This document shows positions 8,265-15,697 of a stretch of 20,775 bases of DNA, piece by piece. Location: NCBI GenBank assembly GCA_945869935.1, contig CAMBSA010000001.1:1-20775 (forward strand). The letters run 5' to 3'. The notes beneath the pieces were generated by a model. It saw only the letters and a program-made list of their open reading frames with translations, was not told the origin of the DNA and searched no databases. The translations under genes and the position numbers were made by a program. The DNA comes from Bordetella parapertussis (lineage in GTDB: Bacteria > Pseudomonadota > Gammaproteobacteria > Burkholderiales > SG8-39). The stretch's first letter is position 1, and every line of letters starts with the position of its first letter.

Positions 8265-10149
8265 AGATCGGAACGTGGAAGCGCTCTACCCAAAGCGCAA
8301 GCACGAGAAGAGGCCAAAGCCGCGAGGTATGACTGGCAGTTCCACTAAGGTGCTGATCGACATAGCTGTCTATGCGATCCTGCCGAAACCAGGAACCCAA
8401 TGTCTTTCGCGTACTCAAAGTTTCCCTCACCATCGGGGCCAGATCACCCTGCAGCCAGCCCCCCAGCGGTACCGAGAATCCTTTTTTGGGCCGATCCATG
8501 AACCCTTCCGGCAACCAATCCGAAAAAGCTTCTTTGAGAATGTGTTTTTGCCGGCCAGCCGTCGTCATTTTGTATTTGCCCGGAAGCGCCGCCGCGAACT
8601 CAATCAATTTGTGATCCAGAAATGGTGATCGGCATTCAAGCCCGTTGGCCATGCTCGTGACATCAACCTTGAAAAGGATGTCCTCCGGCAAATAAGTCGT
8701 CAGATCAAGGTAAAGATAACGATTCAGGACATCGGACCCGCCACGACCAAAGTGGGACGTGAGATACGCGTCTGTATGAGAGGCGCCGATACGCTCGGCG
8801 AGTTCAGGTTTGATCAAAGCGGATTTTTCAGAATCGGTGACAAACGCCAGTAAATGCTTGTAACGCCCGATGCCTTCCATTGACAGGATTTCATCTGCAC
8901 GGGACGCGGGAAAACCGCGGTGCCTGCGCCGAACCAAGTCCTCAAGGCATACCGTCAATCGCCGTAATGCGCTCCATGCAGGTAAAAGTCCCCACCTCGC
9001 TAGCGACTCGACCCGCCTGATCTGATAGAACCGCCGGTACCCGGAAAACACCTCGTCTCCACCGTCACCGGTAAGCGCAACGGTTACCTGCTTTCGCGCG
9101 AACTCCGACACATAAAAGGTCGGCATCACCGAGTTGTCTGCCAGTGGCTCGCCGAGATTGTCGATCATGCGCGGCATCACATCTACCGCATTAGCGTGAA
9201 TCAACATCTCGCTATGTTCTGTCCCAATATGGTCCGCAATCTCGCGGGCGAATGGCAGTTCGTTGAACTTCTCGTCCTCGAATCCGATCGAAAACGTCTT
9301 TAGCGGGGACGCGCCCAAGCGTGACATTGCAGCAACCGTGATGCTTGAGTCGATGCCCCCGGAAAGAAATGCTCCCAACGGAACGTCCGAAACAAGCCTT
9401 ATCCGGGTTGCTTCGAGAAATTGCTCGCGCAACGCCTCGCAGGACTCCTGGAACCCCAATCGGCTACGGCGCTCAAGGTCCAGATCCCAGTAGCGGAAGA
9501 TCCTCACTATCCTCCCCTCCCGGACGACCATTGCGTGCGCAGGGGGCAGCTTCCTTATGGCGGCGAATCCGGACATGGGGGCCGGGATGTACTGGAAGGT
9601 CAGATAGTGATCTATCGCCTGATAATCCGGTGCTCTGGACAACTCGGGATAAAGAGCAAAGATCCCCTGAATTTCCGACGAGAACAGGAACCCCTTGGCG
9701 CATTCAGCATAGACAAGCGGCTTGACCCCTAGCCTGTCGCGCGCCGCATATAGGGTCCGCTCCTTGCGGTCCCAGATCACGAAAGCGAACATTCCGCGAA
9801 GCCGCTCGAGACAGCGCTCAAATCCGTCTCGAACAAAAACCCGTAACAGAACCTCGGTGTCGGAATGGCCCGCGAAAGCTTCTCCGTTGATCTCCAGATC
9901 CCGGCGAAGCTCGGGAAAATTGTAGATCTCGCCATTGAATACGATTACGTAACGCCCGTCCGGACTCACCATTGGCTGATGCCCTGCCGGCGATAAGTCA
10001 ATGATCGACAGACGGACAAAGCCCAGTTGCGCTTCCGCCTCCACCCACGCACCGGAATCATCCGGCCCACGGTGACCAAGCTTCCGAATCGCCTTTTCGA
10101 GGTCAGTGCTGGCGCCCCCGCGACCGATCGAACCTACGATGCCACACAT
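8263..10149 (-). CDS. asnB: Glutamine-dependent asparagine synthetase-type amidotransferase
   Basis: Class II (Ntn) glutamine amidotransferase fused to an asparagine-synthetase ATP domain; 628 residues, full length. The glutaminase half has catalytic Cys2 (MCGIVGS), HRGPDDSG at 26-33, SIIDLSPAGHQPM at 48-60, FNGEIYN at 71-77 and HSDTE at 95-99. The synthetase half has the pyrophosphatase loop LSGGIDSS at 262-269, LTGDGGDEVFSGYRR at 359-373, and a conserved C-terminal MANGLECRSPFLDHK block. Enzymes of this type hydrolyse glutamine and use the ammonia to amidate an ATP-activated carboxylate. Copies inside O-antigen clusters (for example WbpS in Pseudomonas) are linked to amidation of uronic acids, the role I infer here, although ordinary asparagine synthesis is possible. 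The ATG overlaps the upstream GT4 stop by one base (TGATG). All key motifs are intact. Confidence 0.92.
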   Translation of the reverse strand: MCGIVGSIGRGGASTDLEKAIRKLGHRGPDDSGAWVEAEAQLGFVRLSIIDLSPAGHQPMVSPDGRYVIVFNGEIYNFPELRRDLEINGEAFAGHSDTEVLLRVFVRDGFERCLERLRGMFAFVIWDRKERTLYAARDRLGVKPLVYAECAKGFLFSSEIQGIFALYPELSRAPDYQAIDHYLTFQYIPAPMSGFAAIRKLPPAHAMVVREGRIVRIFRYWDLDLERRSRLGFQESCEALREQFLEATRIRLVSDVPLGAFLSGGIDSSITVAAMSRLGASPLKTFSIGFEDEKFNELPFAREIADHIGTEHSEMLIHANAVDVMPRMIDNLGEPLADNSVMPTFYVSEFARKQVTVALTGDGGDEVFSGYRRFYQIRRVESLARWGLLPAWSALRRLTVCLEDLVRRRHRGFPASRADEILSMEGIGRYKHLLAFVTDSEKSALIKPELAERIGASHTDAYLTSHFGRGGSDVLNRYLYLDLTTYLPEDILFKVDVTSMANGLECRSPFLDHKLIEFAAALPGKYKMTTAGRQKHILKEAFSDWLPEGFMDRPKKGFSVPLGGWLQGDLAPMVRETLSTRKTLGSWFRQDRIDSYVDQHLSGTASHTSRLWPLLVLALWVERFHVPI

Positions 10150-11249
10150 CAGCGATCTCCGAACAACAAGGCTTCATGCCGGGCAGCGTTTGCCGACCAT
10201 GTGAAATGAGCAACCGCCCGCTCGCGCGCGGCCTCTCCGATATGTCGCGCCCTGCGCGGCTCATCAATGAGTCCGGCAATCTCCCGTTGCCAGGCCGCTG
10301 TATCACCCGGAGGCAGCAACAAACCCGTGGCACCGTTGACGACGATCTCCGGCAAACCGCCATTGTCGGACGCAATGACGGGCACCCCGCTCGCCATGGC
10401 CTCGACCACACTTATCCCGAACGCCTCCTCTCCTATTGAAGGCTGTACAAATATGTCGCATTGCGCGAGGAGTTTCGGTAACTCTTCATGCGCCACGCGC
10501 CCGGCGAAAATCACTCTGCCTGACACTCCAAGTTTGGCGGCCAGCATCTTCAATGCGCCTTCCTCCGGGCCAGTGCCCACGACCAGATATACAAGCGACG
10601 GCAGGGACGCAATGGCGTTGATCACGACATGAATGCCTTTCCATCCGACAAGCCGTCCAACGCTCACCACGACAGGCTGGTTCGGCGTTGCATATCGGGC
10701 CCTCATGTTTGAGCTTGCATGAACGGGCGAGAATGCATCTATGTCCACTCCGTTGTGCACCACCTCCACCGACCGTCCGTATCGGCTGCCGACTTGCTTT
10801 GCGTTGTACCGGCTCGCCGATACCCAACGATCGATCGACCCGGCAAACCAGCGGTCCGTCGGGAAAAAATCTGTTCCACCCGATCTGAACAGGGTCGTTG
10901 CCTTGAGGCCTGCACGCCGGGCTCGCCACAGGATCGGGAAGTCGAAGGGTTTGTTGACGATAATCGCGTCATATCCGGCATCGAGCAGGTGCTCCAGGGC
11001 GCCGTGAGATGCAAACGACGCCCTCTCCGCGAGTCGCCGGAATCGAACGCCAAAATCCGGCCACTCCTTTTCGGACCTGAATGGAAACTGTACTAGGCGC
11101 ACCTCGGAGTGCCAGGCTTTGCCACGATCGCCAGCCACGATTGTAACCTCGTGTCCGCGCCGCGCGAGCGCGCGACCGGCTTCCCAACAATAGGTTTCAA
11201 GACCACCGGGGATAAAGCTCGCGGTCACATTGAAGAAGGCGATCTTCAT
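10149..11249 (-). CDS. Glycosyltransferase family 4
   Basis: GT-B glycosyltransferase of 366 residues with textbook GT4 features: N-terminal FIPGGLETYCWEAGRAL (12-28), VVHNGVDIDAFSP at 163-175, VSVGRLVGWKGIHVV at 195-209, VVGTGPEEGAL at 223-233, and a complete EX7E motif EAFGISVVE at 275-283 followed by AMASGVPVIAS. It most likely adds one hexose or related sugar to the growing lipid-linked oligosaccharide. Its ATG overlaps the stop of the O-antigen ligase gene (ATGA), and its own stop overlaps the asnB start (TGATG), so it is coupled on both sides. This is one of the most canonical of the seven GT4 genes. Confidence 0.9.
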   Translation of the reverse strand: MKIAFFNVTASFIPGGLETYCWEAGRALARRGHEVTIVAGDRGKAWHSEVRLVQFPFRSEKEWPDFGVRFRRLAERASFASHGALEHLLDAGYDAIIVNKPFDFPILWRARRAGLKATTLFRSGGTDFFPTDRWFAGSIDRWVSASRYNAKQVGSRYGRSVEVVHNGVDIDAFSPVHASSNMRARYATPNQPVVVSVGRLVGWKGIHVVINAIASLPSLVYLVVGTGPEEGALKMLAAKLGVSGRVIFAGRVAHEELPKLLAQCDIFVQPSIGEEAFGISVVEAMASGVPVIASDNGGLPEIVVNGATGLLLPPGDTAAWQREIAGLIDEPRRARHIGEAARERAVAHFTWSANAARHEALLFGDR

Positions 11250-12439
11250 GCCTGGCGCGCCTCATTGCGGAGACCGGCGCCGAACAACGCGCCACACAGC
11301 GCCCAAAAAAGCAGTGCGGCATCACGCACGAAGAAATCATTCGTCAGGTTTCTTAATACCAGCGCAAGCACCAGCAGAGCACCGGCAAGACCGATTATCG
11401 ACACCCGACTGTCTTGATCCGCGCTGAGCCTGAGAAATCGAATAAAAATTGAACAAAATAGAACCATCAGGACAGCAAGACCTGCCAATCCCATTGCCAA
11501 TCCATAGTTCAGAAAAACATTGTGTGCGTGCCAGAAGTGGGGGTAGTCGGGGACCAGTAGTTCGGGATACCCGAGCTTCATCGCTTCGCGCCCGAAACCC
11601 GATCCAGAAATCGGATGTTCGATAATTTGCCTGGCGACTGCCGGCCAAAGCACCACCCTCGAATCACGATCAATTGCCGCGGCGTTCCCGTAACTTGCCA
11701 CTTTCGCGCCTTGTGCAAACCAACCGCCACATGCAAACAGGATCGCTATTGCAACTGCGGCATTCAGGCGGAGTCGGCGATGGGGTGCAATTCTGTATCG
11801 GCGCGCCAGAAGAAAGGCGGCGAGAAGCGCTTCAACGGCAAAGATTGGCCAAACCGCCCTTTGATAACTGAAGTATGCCGCCGCCACCGTGAGCAGACCG
11901 GCCACCGCCCAAACCGGCCGTGCTCGCGGCCAAAGGAACCAGAGGCAAAGGAGTACCGGCATCAGCACGACGGACAAGCTACCGTATGACCCTGTGCCCC
12001 CGTGCCTTGCAGATTCGTCCCAGTAGCCAGTGAGAAATCTGAGTCCCAGGGCCCACAGCGAAATCACCACGCCCGATGCCACAACGCTTGCGAGGACCCA
12101 CCGGAGACGCGATTCATCCCTCGTGCACACGAAGAAGGTTGCAAAGGTAAGCAATGCGTAACCGACCTCGTTCTTAATTTCCCCCGCCGAGTATCGAAAA
12201 TCGACGGCATACGTAAGTGAGGCGATCGAGACGATTGCCCATAACGCAATCGCCCGGTGACATGGCAAGCCAGGTACGGATGGTGATCGCCACCCACGCA
12301 ATGCGATCGCCACGCATAAGACCAGGCATATAAGGCGGACCGCGACCGTCCCCGGAAACGGAAGAATGAACACCATGACGACGAATGGCAAGAATGGAAA
12401 CCACTGTTGCTGGTCTAGGGTTGGAAATCCGTATTTCAT
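11246..12439 (-). CDS. O-antigen ligase / polymerase family membrane protein (WaaL/Wzy_C)
   Basis: Polytopic inner-membrane protein of 397 residues with roughly ten to twelve hydrophobic segments (for example 14-29, 31-48, 64-78, 93-105, 115-135, 156-170, 177-191, 196-212, 226-241, 314-336, 347-363). A large periplasmic loop between about 242 and 310 carries the family signature: RVVLWPAVARQIIEHPISGSG at 261-281 with its Arg, then HFWHAHNVFLNYG at 301-313. In WaaL-type ligases this loop joins the polysaccharide from undecaprenyl diphosphate to lipid A-core; Wzy polymerases share the fold, and the sequence alone does not decide between them. The frame extends to 12499, but ATG 12439 is preferred because it overlaps the upstream GT4 stop as ATGA. 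The stop overlaps the next GT4 start in the same way. WaaL is favoured because WaaQ, WaaG-like and MsbA genes are in the same operon. Confidence 0.87.
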   Translation of the reverse strand: MKYGFPTLDQQQWFPFLPFVVMVFILPFPGTVAVRLICLVLCVAIALRGWRSPSVPGLPCHRAIALWAIVSIASLTYAVDFRYSAGEIKNEVGYALLTFATFFVCTRDESRLRWVLASVVASGVVISLWALGLRFLTGYWDESARHGGTGSYGSLSVVLMPVLLCLWFLWPRARPVWAVAGLLTVAAAYFSYQRAVWPIFAVEALLAAFLLARRYRIAPHRRLRLNAAVAIAILFACGGWFAQGAKVASYGNAAAIDRDSRVVLWPAVARQIIEHPISGSGFGREAMKLGYPELLVPDYPHFWHAHNVFLNYGLAMGLAGLAVLMVLFCSIFIRFLRLSADQDSRVSIIGLAGALLVLALVLRNLTNDFFVRDAALLFWALCGALFGAGLRNEARQA

Positions 12440-13578
12440 TGGGGTGATCCCAATATGTCGTCGTACAAGGACATCGCCTGGTCTGCCACCGCATGCCATC
12501 CGAACCGCTCGGTAACCAGCAACCTTCCTGCGCGCGAAAGGTTGATCCGCAACTGCCGATCATCTCGCAGCAGTGATATTGCGTTGGCGATGTCTACCGG
12601 TCCCGCTTCAGCGTCAAACAGCAAAGCGTTCTCGCCATGCCGGAGATACTCCGTCATGCCCCCCTTCCGCGCGGCCAGCACAGGGACTCCACACGCCATC
12701 GCCTCGATCGCAACCATCGAGAAAGGTTCTTCAAATCGGGATGGAACAACAACAATGTCTCCGACGTGAAAGTATCGGTGCACTTCCGTGGGCCGCACCA
12801 CGTCGATTACCGTGTGCGCAATGCCCTTGAGTGATTGTCGAAGGGTCGCTGCAAATCTGACCCGTTCGCTCAGTTTGGCGTCACCCTGCGGCCATTCACC
12901 CACGAGAACCAGGTGCGACTTGCTTACGTCAAGCGCACGAAATGCCTCTACAAGACGGTCCACTCCCTTCTCGGGAGAAATTCTTCCGACATACAAGACA
13001 ACGAACGCATCATCGGGTATCCCGTGCGCGCGGCGCAGGTCCATGTCAGTAGGCCCAGGGGCAAACCTGTCGAGGTCGACCCCGTTCGGAATTACTGAAA
13101 ACTTATCTGCAGGAAATCCGCGTTGTCTGTACCAGTCGGCAACATATTGACTGCAACCTACCAGCCTGGCCACGCTTCCTGAATTCCGGAAAGTCTTCTC
13201 GTTGTGCATGTGAAGAACGAGACGTACAGAAGGAAGAATCTCTTGAAGTGGCGGTACAAAGTGAGGCGCGTTGTGCAGGTGGACAAGTGGCGCGCCTATT
13301 TCTCTCACATAGTCCGCAACCCTTCGGATGTAGGGATAAGGGTCCAACCTGCTGATCTTCCGGAAAATTCGGTTGTACAGACGGCCGACGCGGACACGAT
13401 GGTAGACAACTGGACCGTCCGTCTCATCATCCGGCCGTGTCGGGTGGGGAACGCTGACGACGTGAGGCTCAACGTTAGTCAGTCGATGTGAAACCGCATC
13501 GATCCACTGTTCCACCGCCGCTCCTTTCAAAGGCGGGATTGGGTGAATCTCCTGCGAAAGCAACACGACGCGCGGCAT
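12436..13578 (-). CDS. Glycosyltransferase family 4
   Basis: GT-B glycosyltransferase, 380 residues from ATG 13578. Motifs: N-terminal IPPLKGAAVEQWI (14-26; the KGGAVE-type loop), LHMHNEKTF at 122-130, SVIPNGVDLDRFAPG at 161-175, LYVGRISPEKGVDRLVEAF at 195-213, VLVGEWPQGD at 224-233, and EX7E as EPFSMVAIE at 284-292 followed by AMACGVPVLAARKGG. The arrangement resembles spore-coat/CotSA-like GT4 enzymes. The frame is open to 13623, but ATG 13578 overlaps the GT9 stop (TGATG) and begins immediately at the first conserved strand (MPRVVLLSQE), so it is the likelier start. Sugar specificity is unknown. Confidence 0.9.
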   Translation of the reverse strand: MPRVVLLSQEIHPIPPLKGAAVEQWIDAVSHRLTNVEPHVVSVPHPTRPDDETDGPVVYHRVRVGRLYNRIFRKISRLDPYPYIRRVADYVREIGAPLVHLHNAPHFVPPLQEILPSVRLVLHMHNEKTFRNSGSVARLVGCSQYVADWYRQRGFPADKFSVIPNGVDLDRFAPGPTDMDLRRAHGIPDDAFVVLYVGRISPEKGVDRLVEAFRALDVSKSHLVLVGEWPQGDAKLSERVRFAATLRQSLKGIAHTVIDVVRPTEVHRYFHVGDIVVVPSRFEEPFSMVAIEAMACGVPVLAARKGGMTEYLRHGENALLFDAEAGPVDIANAISLLRDDRQLRINLSRAGRLLVTERFGWHAVADQAMSLYDDILGSPQ

Positions 13579-14576
13579 CACTTGCAAGTCCGCCCATCCA
13601 GCAATTGCACCACTTGGGTCCACACGGTGTCGACGCTGATTTCGCCCATGTCACTGAATCCACTGCATCCACCGCCCGTTGCGGGGTGCTCGATGATTCT
13701 GCAGTTAATATGTCCGAGCGGTGCGAGGTTTCGCCCGGGATACAGGCAGTGATAAAGCGCCACCATCGGAATCCCGAGCGCACCCGCAATGTGCGTTGGC
13801 CCAGTGTCCACACCTATATACAAGTCGAGTTCCGCCATGATTGCCGCCGACTTGCGCAACCCCATCTCCCCCGCGGCAAGCGCACAAGAATCCCCGAGGC
13901 GTCGGGCAACATCGATCGCACGCTTGCGACCGGACTCGTCGCCAAGAAGTACAAACCTGCTTGCACCAAATCGGGATCGAATCCTCTTCAATAGATCAAC
14001 GAATTTTTCCGTCGGCCAATCACGATGGGACTTTGTCGCGAAGCTCTGCAATTGAACACCGATCAAGGGCCGTGCGTCGAGTCCGCAGCGACTTCCAACC
14101 CATACGCTCGCTCCCTCTCGCTCTTCAGGCGATACGACGTAATCGAGGGAATATCCGTCCGCCACCGCGCCAACAGCCTCTACCAATAGCAGCCGTTCAT
14201 GCACCGCATGAATGGAGTCTGCCGGCCGCTGTACGCGAACGATACGTTCGTCCGAGGTTCGCCCAATATCCGGATTCCCGAACGCGACGACACGGTCTGA
14301 GACACGCAATGCGAAGCGCTCGAGCTCAGTATCCGGGTTGAACACCAATGCGAAGTCATTCCGTTTCCCTGACACCCAGCCCATGAACCGCGCGCGACTA
14401 GGGGTGATCGACCCAAGTCGATCGATATGCGGGTTGTTTCGGAATACGTCCATGCGCTTCGGATGGCCCCTCACCTCCAGATGAGCGTCCGGAAATTTTC
14501 CTTTGAGGGCCCGAATTGCGGGTGTGACAAGGAGAGAGTCCCCGATCCGGGAAGAGACGAGGACGAGCAGACGCAT
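13578..14576 (-). CDS. Glycosyltransferase family 9 (heptosyltransferase-like)
   Basis: GT9 protein of 332 residues. The N-terminal MRLLVLVSSRIGDSLLVTPA (1-20) holds the conserved G-D pair for the acceptor/heptose site. GVQLQSFATKSHRDWPTEKF (173-192) matches the second-domain start, where heptosyltransferases have a Lys/Arg-x-W segment. LYIGVDTGPTHIAGALGIP (252-270) is the nucleotide-binding D-T-G-x-x-H signature. A glycine/cysteine patch follows (GGGCSGFSDMGEISVD, 301-316), resembling the Cys-rich tail of WaaC/WaaF/WaaQ relatives but shorter. The ATG is one base after the upstream GT4 stop (TGATATG). It probably adds heptose or another sugar from an ADP- or GDP-linked donor to the inner part of the glycan; whether it is a true heptosyltransferase is unclear. 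Confidence 0.9.
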   Translation of the reverse strand: MRLLVLVSSRIGDSLLVTPAIRALKGKFPDAHLEVRGHPKRMDVFRNNPHIDRLGSITPSRARFMGWVSGKRNDFALVFNPDTELERFALRVSDRVVAFGNPDIGRTSDERIVRVQRPADSIHAVHERLLLVEAVGAVADGYSLDYVVSPEEREGASVWVGSRCGLDARPLIGVQLQSFATKSHRDWPTEKFVDLLKRIRSRFGASRFVLLGDESGRKRAIDVARRLGDSCALAAGEMGLRKSAAIMAELDLYIGVDTGPTHIAGALGIPMVALYHCLYPGRNLAPLGHINCRIIEHPATGGGCSGFSDMGEISVDTVWTQVVQLLDGRTCK

Positions 14577-14577
14577 A

Positions 14578-15687
14578 TCAGGAACGCGCCCGACGCTTTG
14601 CAGCTTCCATGAATATCGTCTCCATGCGATCGAGCATCAACCGGGATGAAAAACGGAGGAGCGCCTCTCTTCGGCCCGCATCAGAAAAGCGAGTCTGGCG
14701 TTCCGCGTCGATCCTCAGCTTGTTGATCGCATTCGCGATAGCTCCGGAGTCTCGCACCGGAACGACGACACCCGTCACGTCATCCTTCACGATTTCCGGA
14801 ATTGCCCCCGCTGCCGTTGTAATGACCGGAACACCACATGCCATGGCCTGCATGATCGCCTGCGGCACACCTTCATTCGCGTACGACGGAAGCACAAAGA
14901 CATCCAGCGCCCTCAGCCAGGGTACGACATCGCCTTGCTCGCCCGCAAACACGACTCGACCGCCGATAGATAGCGCCCGGACTTGCTCGTTCAGGTTGTC
15001 CCGCCCCGGCCCGCCTCCGACAACGATCAGGCGCACATCGGGGTCATCGATCATCGCGATCGCATCCACAAGGTAGCGATGCCCCTTCCAGCTCCGGAGT
15101 GTTGCGACGATTCCGACCAGAAATGCATCGGCAGGCAAGCCAATCGCGACGCGTGCCGGCGCCTTGTAGTCGGGAGAAAATCTTTGCAGATCTATGCCGG
15201 TCGGTACCGAATCGACGCGATTTCCCTCAAGCCCGGTCTCGTGCATGACCTGGGTGCGAAGGCTCTCGCCTGTCGTGACAACTCTTCCAGTCGCATGCCG
15301 GTATAGCCAGCGCGATGCGAGATTCCGGGGTATCGGCGCCGAAATATGCCGGGTGCGAACCAGCGGAGGCGGATTCGACATGATCCGTGCTGCCAGCGCA
15401 CAGACCCAGCTATCGGTTGAACTATGGCAGTTCACGACAGAAGGAAGACATTCTAGGAAGGTTCGTCGCATCGCGAGCACGCCCGCCACGGATTTCCCCG
15501 CGAGCGGCATCTCCAGAACCGTCAGGCCACGCGTCAGGGCGGCTTTCAGGATTCTTGACCCCGGCGCAGCCGCGATCGTCACTTCGTGCCCACGCCCGAC
15601 CATACCTGAAGCTTCATCAAGAACACGCAATTCCTGGCCGCCCCACCCCAAGGACGACTCAGTATGCAATATCCGAAGTGCCGTCAA
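14578..15687 (-). CDS. Glycosyltransferase family 4
   Basis: GT-B glycosyltransferase, about 369 residues. Conserved sequence begins ALRILHTESSLGWGGQE, the usual extreme N-terminus of this subfamily, with the GWGGQE loop at 14-19 from the chosen start. SVPTGIDLQRFSP, IVATLRSWKGHRYLV and VVGGGPGRDNL follow. The donor motif reads EGVPQAIMQ at 272-280: the second Glu of EX7E is Gln, a variant I recognise from several betaproteobacterial LPS relatives. The frame is open to 15801, well inside msbA, but those extra residues do not look conserved. I chose TTG 15687, ten bases after the msbA stop; ATG 15753 is the main alternative, and the start is uncertain. Its position directly after msbA suggests a core or early O-chain step. 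Confidence 0.85.
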   Translation of the reverse strand: MTALRILHTESSLGWGGQELRVLDEASGMVGRGHEVTIAAAPGSRILKAALTRGLTVLEMPLAGKSVAGVLAMRRTFLECLPSVVNCHSSTDSWVCALAARIMSNPPPLVRTRHISAPIPRNLASRWLYRHATGRVVTTGESLRTQVMHETGLEGNRVDSVPTGIDLQRFSPDYKAPARVAIGLPADAFLVGIVATLRSWKGHRYLVDAIAMIDDPDVRLIVVGGGPGRDNLNEQVRALSIGGRVVFAGEQGDVVPWLRALDVFVLPSYANEGVPQAIMQAMACGVPVITTAAGAIPEIVKDDVTGVVVPVRDSGAIANAINKLRIDAERQTRFSDAGRREALLRFSSRLMLDRMETIFMEAAKRRARS

Positions 15688-15697
15688 AACCGCACCG

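Noticed and set aside
8263..13578. Exosortase/PEP-CTERM-type exopolysaccharide cluster
   Set aside because: Such clusters also carry an asnB-like gene and several GT4 genes, but no exosortase, PEP-CTERM protein or Wza/Wzc-type export gene is present, while MsbA and WaaQ point to LPS.
10370..14860. Similar short sequences near 10380, 12680 and 14830 as dispersed DNA repeats
   Set aside because: They encode the conserved AMA-[CS]-G-VPV segment of three homologous GT4 genes, so the similarity reflects protein homology.
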